Made by a program: the position numbers and the translations under genes. The notes below the pieces were generated by a model. That model searched no databases and was not told where the DNA came from. It saw only the letters and a list, made by a program, of their open reading frames with translations. DNA of 64,000 nt, from NCBI RefSeq assembly GCF_036588685.1, contig NC_086374.1:31116886-31180885 (forward strand). Reading direction: 5' to 3'. Origin of the DNA: Mytilus trossulus. Lineage: Eukaryota; Mollusca; Bivalvia; Mytilida; Mytilidae. Below, in pieces: positions 32,186-42,809 of this stretch; position 1 is the stretch's first letter; each line of letters begins with the position of its first letter.

Positions 32186-32720
32186 ATGAAAACAAACAAC
32201 TTATACGATTCGCTCGTGTATGTTACAACGTTTTAGATTTTAGCGAGAGAAATGTATGTATTACTGAAAAATTATTTACACCAGGATTTTCGATATCACA
32301 AACTAGTCAATTCATTTACTAAATTTTATCATTGGTATAAGGAAATAATTCGTAAATATAACTCAACATGCAGACATCTAGTATATTCAGGTATTTCACA
32401 TCCAATCGTTTATGGTAATACTCTTTACAAAGCACAAAAATGTCAGTATTCACCTCAATAGCTTACAAAATCTTTAAACAGACTCATTAAGAAGGAATAT
32501 TGTTACGATACTGTTGTCAGATCATTAAAGATGCATATTTTGGCTTTGATATTGATTCACTTATAGGATCTTTGCATCGAAACTAAACACATTTTATTTT
32601 TTAAACAGTTTTTGGCATGACACGGGTTTTGTTCTTCTTATATATGTTATGATGGTATGATACTAAACCCCTAACGGAAGAGATTGTGTCTGATATTCAT
32701 ATGATGAAGACATAATCTTT
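32185..32720 (+). pseudogene. C-terminal fragment of a PLE-like reverse transcriptase
   Basis: KQLIRFARVCYNVLDFSERN, then after a frame change LHQDFRYHKLVNSFTKFYHW, KEIIRKYNSTCRHLVYSGIS, HPIVYGNTLYKAQKCQYSPQ, a stop, and LTKSLNRLIKKEY, VVRSLKMHIL. These parallel the C-terminal blocks YVSQLIHYFRA...SLKKFYGRHHELIEH of the 6.3 kb RT, but belong to another family. It is 5'-truncated with stops and a frameshift. Confidence 0.75.
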
Positions 32721-33240
32721 CAATCAGTTTAATTGAGGTCTGGAGCTGGCATGTCAGTTAACTGCTAGTAGTCTTTTGTTATTTATGTATTATTGTCATT
32801 TTATTTATTTTCTTTTGTTTCATCTTCTGACATCGGACTCGGACATGTCTTGAACTGAACTTCAATGTGCGTATTGTTATGCGTTTACTTTTCTACATTA
32901 GCTAGAGGTACAATGTATAGGGGAGGGTTGATACATCATAAACATGTTTAACCCCGCCGAAATTTTGTGCCTGTCCCAAGTCAGGAGCCTCTGTCCTTTG
33001 TTATAGTCACTCTTGTATGATTTTTAATTTTAGTTTCTTGTGTATAATTCGGAGTTTAGTTTGACGTCCATTATCACTGTACTAGTATACATGTTTTAAG
33101 GGGCCAGCTGAAGGACGCCTACGGGTGCGGGAGTTTCTCGATACATTGAAGACCCTTAGGTGGCCTTCGGATATTGTCTGCTCTATGGTCGGGTTGTTGT
33201 TGCTTTGACACATTCCCTATTTCCTTTCTCAATTTTGCTG
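32721..33240 (+). mobile_element. Family E: 3' tail of the 32 kb RT element
   Basis: AGGTCTGGAGCTGGCATGTC, GTCCCAAGTCAGGAGCCTCT, GGGGCCAGCTGAAGGACGCC, GGGTGCGGGAGTTTCTCGAT and TTTCTCAATTTTG. It is matched in reverse by 36750-37260 and in + by 62030-62345. Confidence 0.75.
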
Positions 33241-33332
33241 TTACACTTACACATAATTGGGCCTGGAGTATATGGATGTAATTTCTCTTTGAAACAGCTT
33301 TATGATTGTTTAAACTTGATGTAGTATTGTAC

Positions 33333-34885
33333 TACGGGGCGCCGAATGGGACTCTTATGGTTTTGTACAAAATTCAATTTTGTCATAACAAAATCATTTT
33401 TGTCTTACAAAACTATGTGCTACAGACTTGTTTTGTGAGAACTTCAATTTTGTGATGACAAAATTCATTTGTGTAGACAAAATTCATTTTTGTCATTACA
33501 AAATTCATTTTTGTAGACAAAATTCATATTTGTCATGACAAAAGTCAATTTTGTCTAAAAGTATGCAAATATAAACATATTTGCATACAAAATTGACTTT
33601 TGTTACCTGATATGGAAATTAAATCACAAAAGTCAATTGTGTGAGGTAAGATTTAATTTTGTTAGACAAAATTAACTTTTGTGAGACAAAATTCAATTTT
33701 GTCAATTTTGTTGAGACAAAAGTCAATTTTGTTAATTTTGATGAGACAAAAGTGAATTTTGTCAATTTTGTTGAGACAAAAATCAATTTTGTCAATTTTG
33801 TTGAGACAAAAGTCAATTTTGTTAATTTTGTTGAGACAAAAGTGAATTTTGTCAATTTTGTTGAGACAAAAGTGAATTTTGTCAATTTTGTTGAGACAAA
33901 AGTCAATTTTGTTAATTTTGTTGAGACAAAAGTCAATTTTGTCAATTTTGTTGAGACAAAAATCAATTTTGTCAATTTTGTTGAGACAAAAGTCAATTTT
34001 GTTAATTTTGTTGAGACAAAAGTCAATTTTGTCAATTTTGTTGAGACAAAAGTCAATTTTGTGACGACAAAATTCATTTTTGTGACGACAAAATTCAATT
34101 TTGTAACAACAAAATTGACTTTTATGAGACAAAATTGACTTTCGTGAGACAAAATTGACTTTCGTGAGACAAAAATCAATTTTGTTGAGACAAAATTCAA
34201 TTTTGTCAATTTTGTTGAGACAAAATTCAATTTTGTTGAGACAAAAGTCAATTTTGTTGAGACAAAAGTCAATTTTGTCGCACATTGGTCAAATTTGTCT
34301 CACATTGGTCAATTTTGTCTCACATTGGTCAATTTTGTCTCACAAAAGTCAATTTTGTCAATTTTGTTGAGACAAAAGTCAATTTTGTTGAGACAAAAGT
34401 CAATTTTGTCAATTTTGTTGAGACAAAAGTCAATTTTGTCAATTTTGTTGAGACAAAAGTCAATTTTGTGTAACAAAACTCAATTTTGTGTAACAAAAGT
34501 CAATTTTGTGTAACAAAAGTCAATTTTGTGTAACAAAAGTCAATTTTGTGTAACAAAAGTCAATTTTGTGTAACAAAAGTCGATTTTGTATGCAAATTAG
34601 TTCACAGAAACCAAACTTAACTAATTTGAATACAAAATTCACTTTTGTCGTCCAATTTTCAAATTAGGTAACAAAATTCAATTCTGTGTAACAAAAATGA
34701 ATTTTGTCATGACAAAAGTGACTTTTGTCCGCTGATAGATAATTTTGTATGACAAAATTTTAAATTAGTAGTATGATACAAATTTTGTTAAACTGAACTC
34801 ATTTTTGTTGAACAAAAGTCACTTTTGTCCGTACAAAATTGAATTTTGAGTACAAAACCACAAGAGTCCCATTCGGCGCCCCGTA
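33333..34885. mobile_element. 1,553-bp TIR element filled with a self-complementary minisatellite
   Basis: The left end TACGGGGCGCCGAATGGGAC, continuing CTCTTATGGTTTTGTAC, is repeated inverted at the right end with one mismatch over about 36 bp. It is flanked by TGTAC on both sides (33328-33332 and 34886-34890), a 5-bp target duplication. The interior is 30-bp units of GTCAATTTTGTTGAGACAAA type (33690-34060 and 34180-34470) and 20-bp units GTGTAACAAAAGTCAATTTT (34465-34590). Both CAATTTTG and CAAAATTG words abound. The long open frames on both strands exist only because a 30-bp unit without stops stays in frame. No transposase is present. Confidence 0.85.
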
Positions 34886-34890
34886 TGTAC

Positions 34891-36265
34891 AGCAGTAAGA
34901 ACAAAACTTGCGTCACTTTCTGTTCTAAGAAAGATAACCGGGTTTTTTTTCGTCATATTTGTCGAACAAAATTAAATGTGTATTATCATTACTGTTCTTT
35001 GGTCTTCTTGGCATTATTTGCTGATGCCTTTCTTCGTATCTTTCATGGTAAGTTAATATTCAGTCAATCACGAATGTGTGTGAGTCACGAAGAAGGTAAG
35101 GAGAACGAAATCGTGGATTTTATACGACAAATAAAACATAATAAACTTATCCGTTGTCATTGTGACATAGATAATCCGTTATGATTTGTCAGGTGGTAAC
35201 TTTTTTTCTCCTTGGCAATTCCAATTACTCTGAACACATTTAATAAATATTATACAATTACAGGCTTTGTGAAGGGTAGTATATTGAAGACCGAAATGAT
35301 ATATTAAAAAGCTAAAATTGTTATAGATTCAGATTCAATAGTTTATAAAGTATCACCACTTGAATAACATTATACATTCCAATATACATATAAAACATTG
35401 CGTATAACATGAAATATTGGATAACATATATAAAACATATTCTATATAAAAACTAACAGTAAAATGTTATTAGCTTCTAAATACTAAAACGTGACTAAAA
35501 CATATTATTGTTTTCAATAAGCCAGAAGTAGAGCACCAATTCATTTAATTAGTTGTTTTGATTGTGTCATATATTATATTACTTAAAGTCATAAGAAACC
35601 TCAAATCAAAAAAAAAAAGGCATATGTTTTTTTATAACTCAATGGATAGTTTTCATTATAAAACTTATGTACATATACTTTTTTCTGAAGAAAATTCTTT
35701 AATTTGTTCATATTTAGAAGAAGTTTACTTTATTTTAATTGCTTGCTTCCAGCAACCAATTCCCCCGACATATTTTCCGTATGCAAAGTGACCTCAGTGT
35801 GACCCATCTCGTAAAAATCCGGTGATCACAATACGCATGGATATCCTTAAAATAAACTATTATCTGAATTCACATGTTAAAAACGTGCTTTCTTTCCATG
35901 CTTTTTTGTTTATTTTTTGTCGATTGTTGATAAACAGGTGACCATCGTTAAACTTCGGCTTCAAAACACGAACTTTAATTACCTGCCATATTTTCACAAC
36001 AACACTGACCGATTGAAAAAAAAATTGACGATTATACGAATTTTAAACGAAAAAAATTATAAATTCGTGCACAGAAGACTAAGTTTATGATGTTTGTATG
36101 CATTGGTTTTAGAATTGGAAGAACATAATTTTTCACCGGTCACTCGTTTCATATGACTTTAAAGAAATAAACTCACTTTCTATCTGCTGTTTTCGGTTTT
36201 CCTTGTGATTTTTTCTAAACGAATCAAACTAGTAAGAATATACACACTATTTTAATATATTCATA
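34891..36265. other. No gene recognised
   Basis: AT-rich. A 112-codon + frame begins inside the TIR element (34846) and ends at 35184; its C-terminal half (SQSRMCVSHEEGKENEIVDF) is not obviously repeat-like, but I recognise no domain. Confidence 0.4.
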
Positions 36266-36267
36266 CA

Positions 36268-36413
36268 TTGGCGGATCCAGAGGGGGGCCGGGGGTTGGAC
36301 CCCCCCCCTTTTTTTGCCGATCAATGCATTTGAATTGGGACATATAGTTGAAACCCCCCTCTTTATCCTGGGTTGGGAACACCATCTTTTTAAAATGACT
36401 GGATCCGCACCTG
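36268..36413. mobile_element. Family H MITE
   Basis: TTGGCGGATCCAG at left and CTGGATCCGCAC at right are inverted. The interior is G-rich then C-rich (GGGGGGCCGGGGGTTGGACC), with GCCGATCAATGCATTTGAAT. It matches 61857-61990 closely and 58760-58915 and 59800-59930 more weakly. Confidence 0.7.
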
Positions 36414-36749
36414 TATATCGTCAATTTGTCACTGGACGTTCAGCAAACAAAAAAAAACGCCAAGGAGAGACAACCATGCACACAAAAACCAAAACTCATC
36501 TCAAAAGGTCAACATACGATTGTTTAAAACATATACATTTGTCAAAATCTCAATCGCCTAGAGTGTTGAAAGTAGAACTGTATGCAGGTATATATTTATC
36601 GTTGTGTTTGTTCAAACCTTCGTTACTTAAGAAATCGTATAATTTGGAAATTGATGAAGGCCTGTAGTACAAAAAAATGTACTAATGATCATATTTTTGT
36701 GGTCTTTTTTCATCTTAGCTAAAAAAAAAAACTAAAAAAAACCCGAATT

Positions 36750-37580
36750 TATAAAATTGAGATTGGAAATGAGGAATGTGTCAAAGAGACAACAACCCGA
36801 CCAAATAAAAAAAACAACAGCAGAAGGTCACCAACAGGTCTTCAATGTAGCGAGAAATTCCCGCACCGGAGGCGTCCTTCATCAGGCCCCTAAACAAATA
36901 TATACTAGTTCAGTGATAATGAACGCCATACTAATTTCCATATTGTACACAAGAAACTAGAATTAAAATAATACAAGACTAACAAAGGCCAGAGGCTACT
37001 GACTTGGGACAGGCGCAAAAATGCGGCGGGGTTAAACATGTTTGTGAGACCTCAACCCTCCCCCTATACCTCTAACCAATGTAGAAAAGTAAATGCATAA
37101 CAATGCGCACATTAAAATTCAGTTCAAGAGAATCCGAGTCTGAAGTCAGAAGATGTAACCAAATAAAATAAACAAAATGACAATAATACATAAATAACAA
37201 AAGACTACTAGCAGTTAACTGACATGCCAGCTCCAGACTTCAATTAAACTGGCTGAAAGATTATGATTTCATCATATGAACATCAGGCACAATCCTTCCC
37301 GTTAGGGGTTATGTATCATACCATCATAACATATATGAGAAGAACATAACCCGTGTCATGCCAACAACTGTTTTTAGAATAAATGTGTTTAGTTCCGATG
37401 CAAAGACCTGATCAGTGACTCAATATTAACGCCAAAATATGCAATCTTTAATGACTTGACAACAGTATCGTAATTATATCCCTTCTTTTAAAATAAGTCT
37501 ATTCAAAGGTTTTGTTAGTTTCTGAGGTGAGTACTGACACCTGTTTTTGTTATAAAACCTGTATTTGTATAAAAATTTCG
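36750..37580 (-). pseudogene. RT C-terminal fragment plus family E tail, inverted copy
   Basis: On the minus strand, CQYSPQKLTKPLNRLILKEG (near 37550-37480) matches the 32.4 kb copy. It then continues through GGTATGATACATAACCCCTA, CTGGAGCTGGCATGTCAGTT and the family E blocks to CCAATCTCAATTTTA at 36750. Stops and frame changes are present. Confidence 0.75.
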
Positions 37581-39715
37581 AAAGAACTATACTTTGAAGA
37601 CAGGTTAAAACAAAATGTTTTTTCAAAGAAAAACGGACACCTGATAAGATTAGAATGACTACCGACTTTTTGTAGAAACATACAAACATGATGACATTGC
37701 ATTTTTATCACTTATAAAATATTTATTCTGTGAAATCCAAAGCTATAAGATATTTGAAATAACAGTACTATATATGAACCTAATATCATCCTTCAGATAT
37801 CATGACATAATACAGTTATACTTTTAAATCTTCTGTCCTTTAATTTTTTTAATGTTTTAAAATTACAAGCTAGAAGTCAAAATGATTTTTGTTTCTTTAT
37901 TTAATGAAATCTTTAGAACAGTAAAATGAGATTCCGAATGATCATGGACGAAATGAGATCTATCCGACAACAGTTGTCACTTGTATTATCTCGTAGTAAC
38001 GACTGTCATCAAATCTGATTGTGATCTTGGTTCATCTATAATTATAGGGGACGGTATCTTTTACCCGACTCGGGGCTCTGTTATTCTGTAATTTAGCCAT
38101 TAATTGTGTCAGTTCAAATATTTTTGGTGTACTTTTATTGGTATGATCTGGTATTAATACAGCTAAGGAAGACACTAGACTAGATTATATGTTATAATTC
38201 AAAGAATTTCACAGCTAATTAGCAATTTTGTAAAAGATAATGTGATAAAAATCAATTCATCATGTCATTTTTTATGGCACGAAATATTCACCATACAATT
38301 TCGGATCATCTGTCTGAAAATGTAAAGAAATGTGCACTCGTTGTGTTGCCAAAGGGAATACTGGTCTTACACGATCTGGCAAACAACATTTACTAATCAT
38401 TTACGACACAATATAACATTTCAAAAGTCTTATACCGATACATTAACGTTGGTCAATGTATGAGTATTGATGGCCCAATAACATATTGACTTCAAAGATA
38501 TTTTCTCTTGTTTCGTAACGAGAATATATAATAAAATTTTACATAAATATCTTTATTCTATAAGCACATCATGGTTATGATTTTCATGTTCGTCCTTTTA
38601 GAGTTATGTGACTTTAACCGTTGAGAAAATAGTGAAGTGTCCCAAACATGTAATTCGAATTATTCCATTATGAGTTGAGTTGCGACATTGCAACTAAGCC
38701 TTCGGAAGAAAAATGTATTTAAGCATGTTATTTATTTTGACAGGAATTGCAAAAAGGCAATAAATATAACGATTATGTAATTCTCACACATATCTATTAT
38801 TAAACACGATCTTTTCATTTGAATAAGTTTTGTAATATTTTGACTTATATTCTTATATATATATGTTAAAAATTTTAACACGATCACAAAGACCTGAGAT
38901 TTTAATATTAAAATCTTATTTGTTGGAATATTCAACTGCCATGAAATTTTTCTGGTGCAACTTTTACAATATGTTAATAAAATTAATTGGATTATAAAAG
39001 TTGGATAAAATTTGTACACCATAATAACACCAGTCTATTTGTGACCTTTTTATAATTCAATAACTGTGTAAGGCACATTTATTTTATAATGTATCACAAG
39101 CTATGCAAACTTTATTGGGTAGAAATGTGTCTGCTCCTTGATGTAAAGGCAGTTTCATTAAATGGAATTTCCATATCTTCAACCAGAATTTTTAACTTTC
39201 AAGTTGCTTTTAAAAATTGATCTGTGAAAACTTTACACGGTAAATATAGATTTTTTTTGTAAAATATTTACTTTTTCCAATTGTTAAATCTGAATGCAAT
39301 AGAAAAAAAAGAATATATAAACTGTAACCAGTATAAATTGAACTGTAAAAAACTGCTTTTTGGAGTCAACAGCAATTATCCCGTTCACTTCGGATGTGTC
39401 GTTTTGATCAAGTCTGACACGAAGTAAAAATGTTCATTATGTTAAGTTGTTGGGTTGCCGCCTCTGAATTGGTAATTTTTTGGAAATTTTGCAGTTTTTT
39501 GGTAAATGATACTTCAGATAGAGATAACCTATAAAACAGCAATTATGTTCAGTAAAGTAACATGTATACAAATAAGATAACATAATCAAAATTGCCAATT
39601 GACCATTAAAAAAAATCCGAATAATCATTGTTTTTCTGATTTCTGTTTGACTCTTCTTTGGTGTAGATTCTAGAAATTTGAAAGTAGTCTCGGTTTGGAA
39701 GACAAATAAATTTGG
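37581..39715. other. No gene seen
   Basis: AT-rich, multiple stops; the minus frames at 38732-39022 and 39437-39724 are low-complexity and lack domains. Confidence 0.45.
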
Positions 39716-39718
39716 GAA

Positions 39719-39824
39719 TTTCAAGCATTGATATTGTTTTGTTCATTCTTTCGTTCTATTTTTTCAGGGACTTTCAAGCATTGATATTGTTTTGTTCATT
39801 CTTTCGTTCTATTTTTTCAGGGAC
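39719..39824 (+). repeat. Perfect tandem duplication of a 53-bp segment
   Basis: The segment from TTTCAAGCATTGATATTGTT to TATTTTTTCAGGGAC occurs twice head to tail with no difference seen. Perfect identity implies a recent event or an assembly artefact. Each copy ends in TATTTTTTCAG, a good splice-acceptor sequence. Confidence 0.85.
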
Positions 39825-40370
39825 TTTCAAAATTTCACAATGCAAGACATTAGTGATGTAATTTTCAGATAGATTGTCAAACACCAACTTGGTAAAGATG
39901 TTTGGTTCATTTATGCATTAAACTTGAGTTTTATTGTTTCTTCTGTATACAAAACCCAAACGCTGATTGAATAACAATCCCAGCGGAAATCGTGTTATAA
40001 TGTACGTCACTGCTTGTGAATACGACCTCCAATATAAGCGAGGAAGCAATACAGGATGTACTAGGTATAAGAATCAATTAGTCAAATCGTTAGCAAAAAA
40101 TCATTTGGACAATTGTTATAATGTGGTACAGGAAATCGATACTCTTAGTTCTACTTTACATTATAGTAAGACGAATAATCATAAAACATGAATATTGAAA
40201 TATTGACTAGTTTATTCATCTTCTTCTCACCTTCTTTTTTCTTTTTCTTTAATTTTACAATAACCAGGATTTTAAGGACAAATATTGAGTACATAGCAAG
40301 TATATTGTCTCCATACATGGATGTGAAATATTATAAATTTGTTGAAGACTGCTGTCAAAATTTCATTTTC
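39825..40370. other. No gene recognised; short open frame at 39967-40191
   Basis: A 74-codon + frame (TACEYDLQYKRGSNTGCTRY within) has no known domain. It has a plausible acceptor upstream (TTTTTTCAG at about 39820), but neither a clear donor nor homology is seen. Confidence 0.3.
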
Positions 40371-40373
40371 TTA

Positions 40374-41047
40374 AGCCTCGGTCACACCTTACCGGATAGC
40401 TCGAACGGACGACTAACGGATAAAAAAAAGTTATTCGTTGACAAAAGTTTTATCCGTTGGAAGTCCGTTGGTGTACTAACGGACATGAAACGAATGCCTA
40501 ACGGACACACAACGGACATTGAACGTACGTGAAACGGATACGTACCGGACAGAACGGACGTCGAACGTACATCCAACGGACGAGTACCGGATAAAACGGA
40601 CACCTAACGGAAGCGTAACGGATAAAACGGATGAACAAAATAATCTGATGATAAAAGGCAATAAACCATCTAAAAATTAAAGGCAATAAACCATGCGAAA
40701 TTTCAATTGGCAGTTGTCCGATTTACATCCGGTAGGCATCCGTTTTATCCATTATCCTTCCGTTAATGTCCGCTTCACATCCGTTAGGCGTCCGGTAGAC
40801 GTCCGTTGGTGAATTGGACTTCCGGATCTCCAACGGATGCATAACGGACACATAACGGATACAAAACGGACGAGTACCGTACAAAACAGACGCCTAACGG
40901 ACGTTCAACGGACATTTTACGGACATGCAACGGATATGGACGGACGTCTAACGGATAAGAACGGACGTCTAACGGACATGAACGGATTGAAAAAAAGTTA
41001 TCCGTTAGGCGTCCGTTCGAGCTATCCGGTAAGGTGTGACCGAGGCT
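40374..41047. mobile_element. 674-bp PIF/Harbinger-like MITE filled with AACGGAY repeats
   Basis: The termini are AGCCTCGGTCACACCTTACC, continuing CGGATAGCTCGAACGGACG, inverted at the right end. Flanking TTA on both sides (40371-40373, 41048-41050) is the 3-bp TWA duplication typical of PIF/Harbinger. The interior consists of AACGGAC/AACGGAT words about 10 bp apart on the + strand (40400-40635), their complements (40735-40815), then + again (40830-40985). A short tandem AAAGGCAATAAACCAT pair lies at the centre. There is no transposase. Confidence 0.85.
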
Positions 41048-41050
41048 TTA

Positions 41051-41920
41051 GTATAGATATTGTAACGCTGATTGAGCGGGTGGGGAGCGTTTTTGGACTG
41101 AAACTGAAGGAAAAGTGAACAGAAATGTGCCTCAACAGTCTTCATATGACCGTTCAATGATTTGTTGGCTTGCAATGTCTGATTGATGGCCAAATAGCGT
41201 GGAACACTAGTACTCTTCGGATGTAATCCAGACCCCAACTTCCAAAACTGAGGACGACCTCTGCGTGAAGGGATCGAGTGACATCGAGTTTATTTACTAA
41301 TGGAAATATAATAAAGGTTATTCCAAACAGATCTTGTGATATATATATATATATAATCTAACATATACACGAAGCATAAGTTGTAAATATATAGAGCATA
41401 AAATTCTCGACCACAAGCTTATACTGACGGACAGACGGACAGACGGACAGACGGACATGGTGTTTATCTTATGAAATCTGATAAACGAATCTGATAAATA
41501 TAAAGATTTTATAGAACCGAAAAATTGCAAATGATATTTCTTCCTTCAATTCAGTTTTCAGAAGAATTCCATCAGTTTAGTCAAATAATTCCATGATTAC
41601 CATACAGACGTTTAAACGATGTGCATAATGGGTGATATTCTCGTATGCAAGATAAACAGGAAATTCATATTAAAATGCATTTCAAGAGGTGAAGCGAATT
41701 AATGTGTCATTTCATCATAAATATTTAATCGCTTTGAAGCGTCTGTCGTTTTAAAATGATTCATATCTTGACTACAGAAATAAAATGTTCAGTAATACAG
41801 TCGGTACTATTTTATAGTATTCCATTCATTCAAAATATGCATATATGAATTATTAAATGTTCATAAAAGAAATAGGAAGTACTTTGAATTTCAAACTTAA
41901 ATAATCGTTTGTTTTAAAAA
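41051..41920. other. No gene seen; (TA)n at 41339-41355 and ACGGACAG microsatellite at 41427-41457
   Basis: The microsatellite reads four GACGGACA units. The remainder is AT-rich. Confidence 0.5.
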
Positions 41921-41925
41921 AAAAT

Positions 41926-42121
41926 AAAGATGTGTAATGATTTCCACTGAGACAACTTTCCACAAGAGACCAAATGACATAGAAGTTAACGACTATTGGT
42001 CACCGTACGACCTTCGACAACGAGCATAATCCATACCTCAAAATCAGACTACTTTTATAAACTGTTACTTGGATGGAGAGTTACATCTCATTGGCACTCA
42101 CACCACATCTTCCCATATCTG
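41926..42121. mobile_element. Two family B 3' ends head to head
   Basis: 41926-42050 is a minus-orientation tail (GATGTGTAATGATTTCCACT, CACCGTACGACCTTCGACAA). 42055-42121 is a plus-orientation end (AAACTGTTACTTGGATGGAG, then CATTGGCACTCACACCACAT). Confidence 0.6.
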
Positions 42122-42619
42122 TTGTTCATCTGGTGGAGGATATTTCAGTCCCCAAATCCAAATCTCAAATCTTTTCATAGTTTCAATTACTGTTTGTAAC
42201 TTAAAATTATATTACATTTTTTATAGTAAGATTTTTTTCAAGCGTAAGACATGCAGAATATGCAAATTGGTACAATAATGATCATTTAATTCACTAAGTA
42301 GATTGGTGATCAAATCAAAATTTCAGTTTCAAAACCTGGTCCCCTGGTTTTTCTACATGAGTACAAATCTTTTACATTAAACATTTCTGATAACTTTCTT
42401 CGTAAGGGGGACTGATAAAAAGATATATAAAATGACAACCTGTAAAGATTTAATTAAACATTCTACGTAAATGAATGAACTGAGTTTACAAAGAAAATTA
42501 TTAAGCCTTCCGTTGTTCTTCTAGATGTTTAAAAGGTCTCCGTTTACAATGGTTGATACGTTGCGGTTTAACATGCATATTCAAATCCCTTCTAAGTATC
42601 CAATATGTATGGTGTCCGT

Positions 42620-42805
42620 TTACGGCCATTTCGCGTTTTCGGCAGTTTCGCGTTTTCGCCCTTCATATTTTATAGGGCGAAAAGGAGAAATCACGAAGTC
42701 AAAAACACGAAGTCGAAAAAATGCAAAAACCGTGCAATATTTATTTTTTTTTATCAGATTTCGCGTTTTCGATTGCGCGTTTTCGCCCTATAGAAAATAA
42801 AGGGC
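42620..42805. mobile_element. Small inverted-repeat element with CGCGTTTTCG words
   Basis: TTTCGCGTTTTCGGCAGTTT at left and GATTTCGCGTTTTCGATTGC at right, with CGAAAAGGAGAAATCACGAA complements between. TATAGGGCGAAAA and TTTTCGCCCTATA are exact complements (42670 and 42780). Confidence 0.6.
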
Positions 42806-42809
42806 ATGT

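Noticed and set aside
33619..34285. Long open frames on both strands (up to 217 codons) with a repeating KLTFVST pattern
   Set aside because: They arise from a 30-bp minisatellite unit without stops; the mirrored frame on the other strand and the TIR element context show they are not genes.
40188..41118. Several open frames in the 40.4-41.0 kb region
   Set aside because: They fall in the AACGGAY-filled MITE and its flank; the translated text is a short repeated pattern on both strands.
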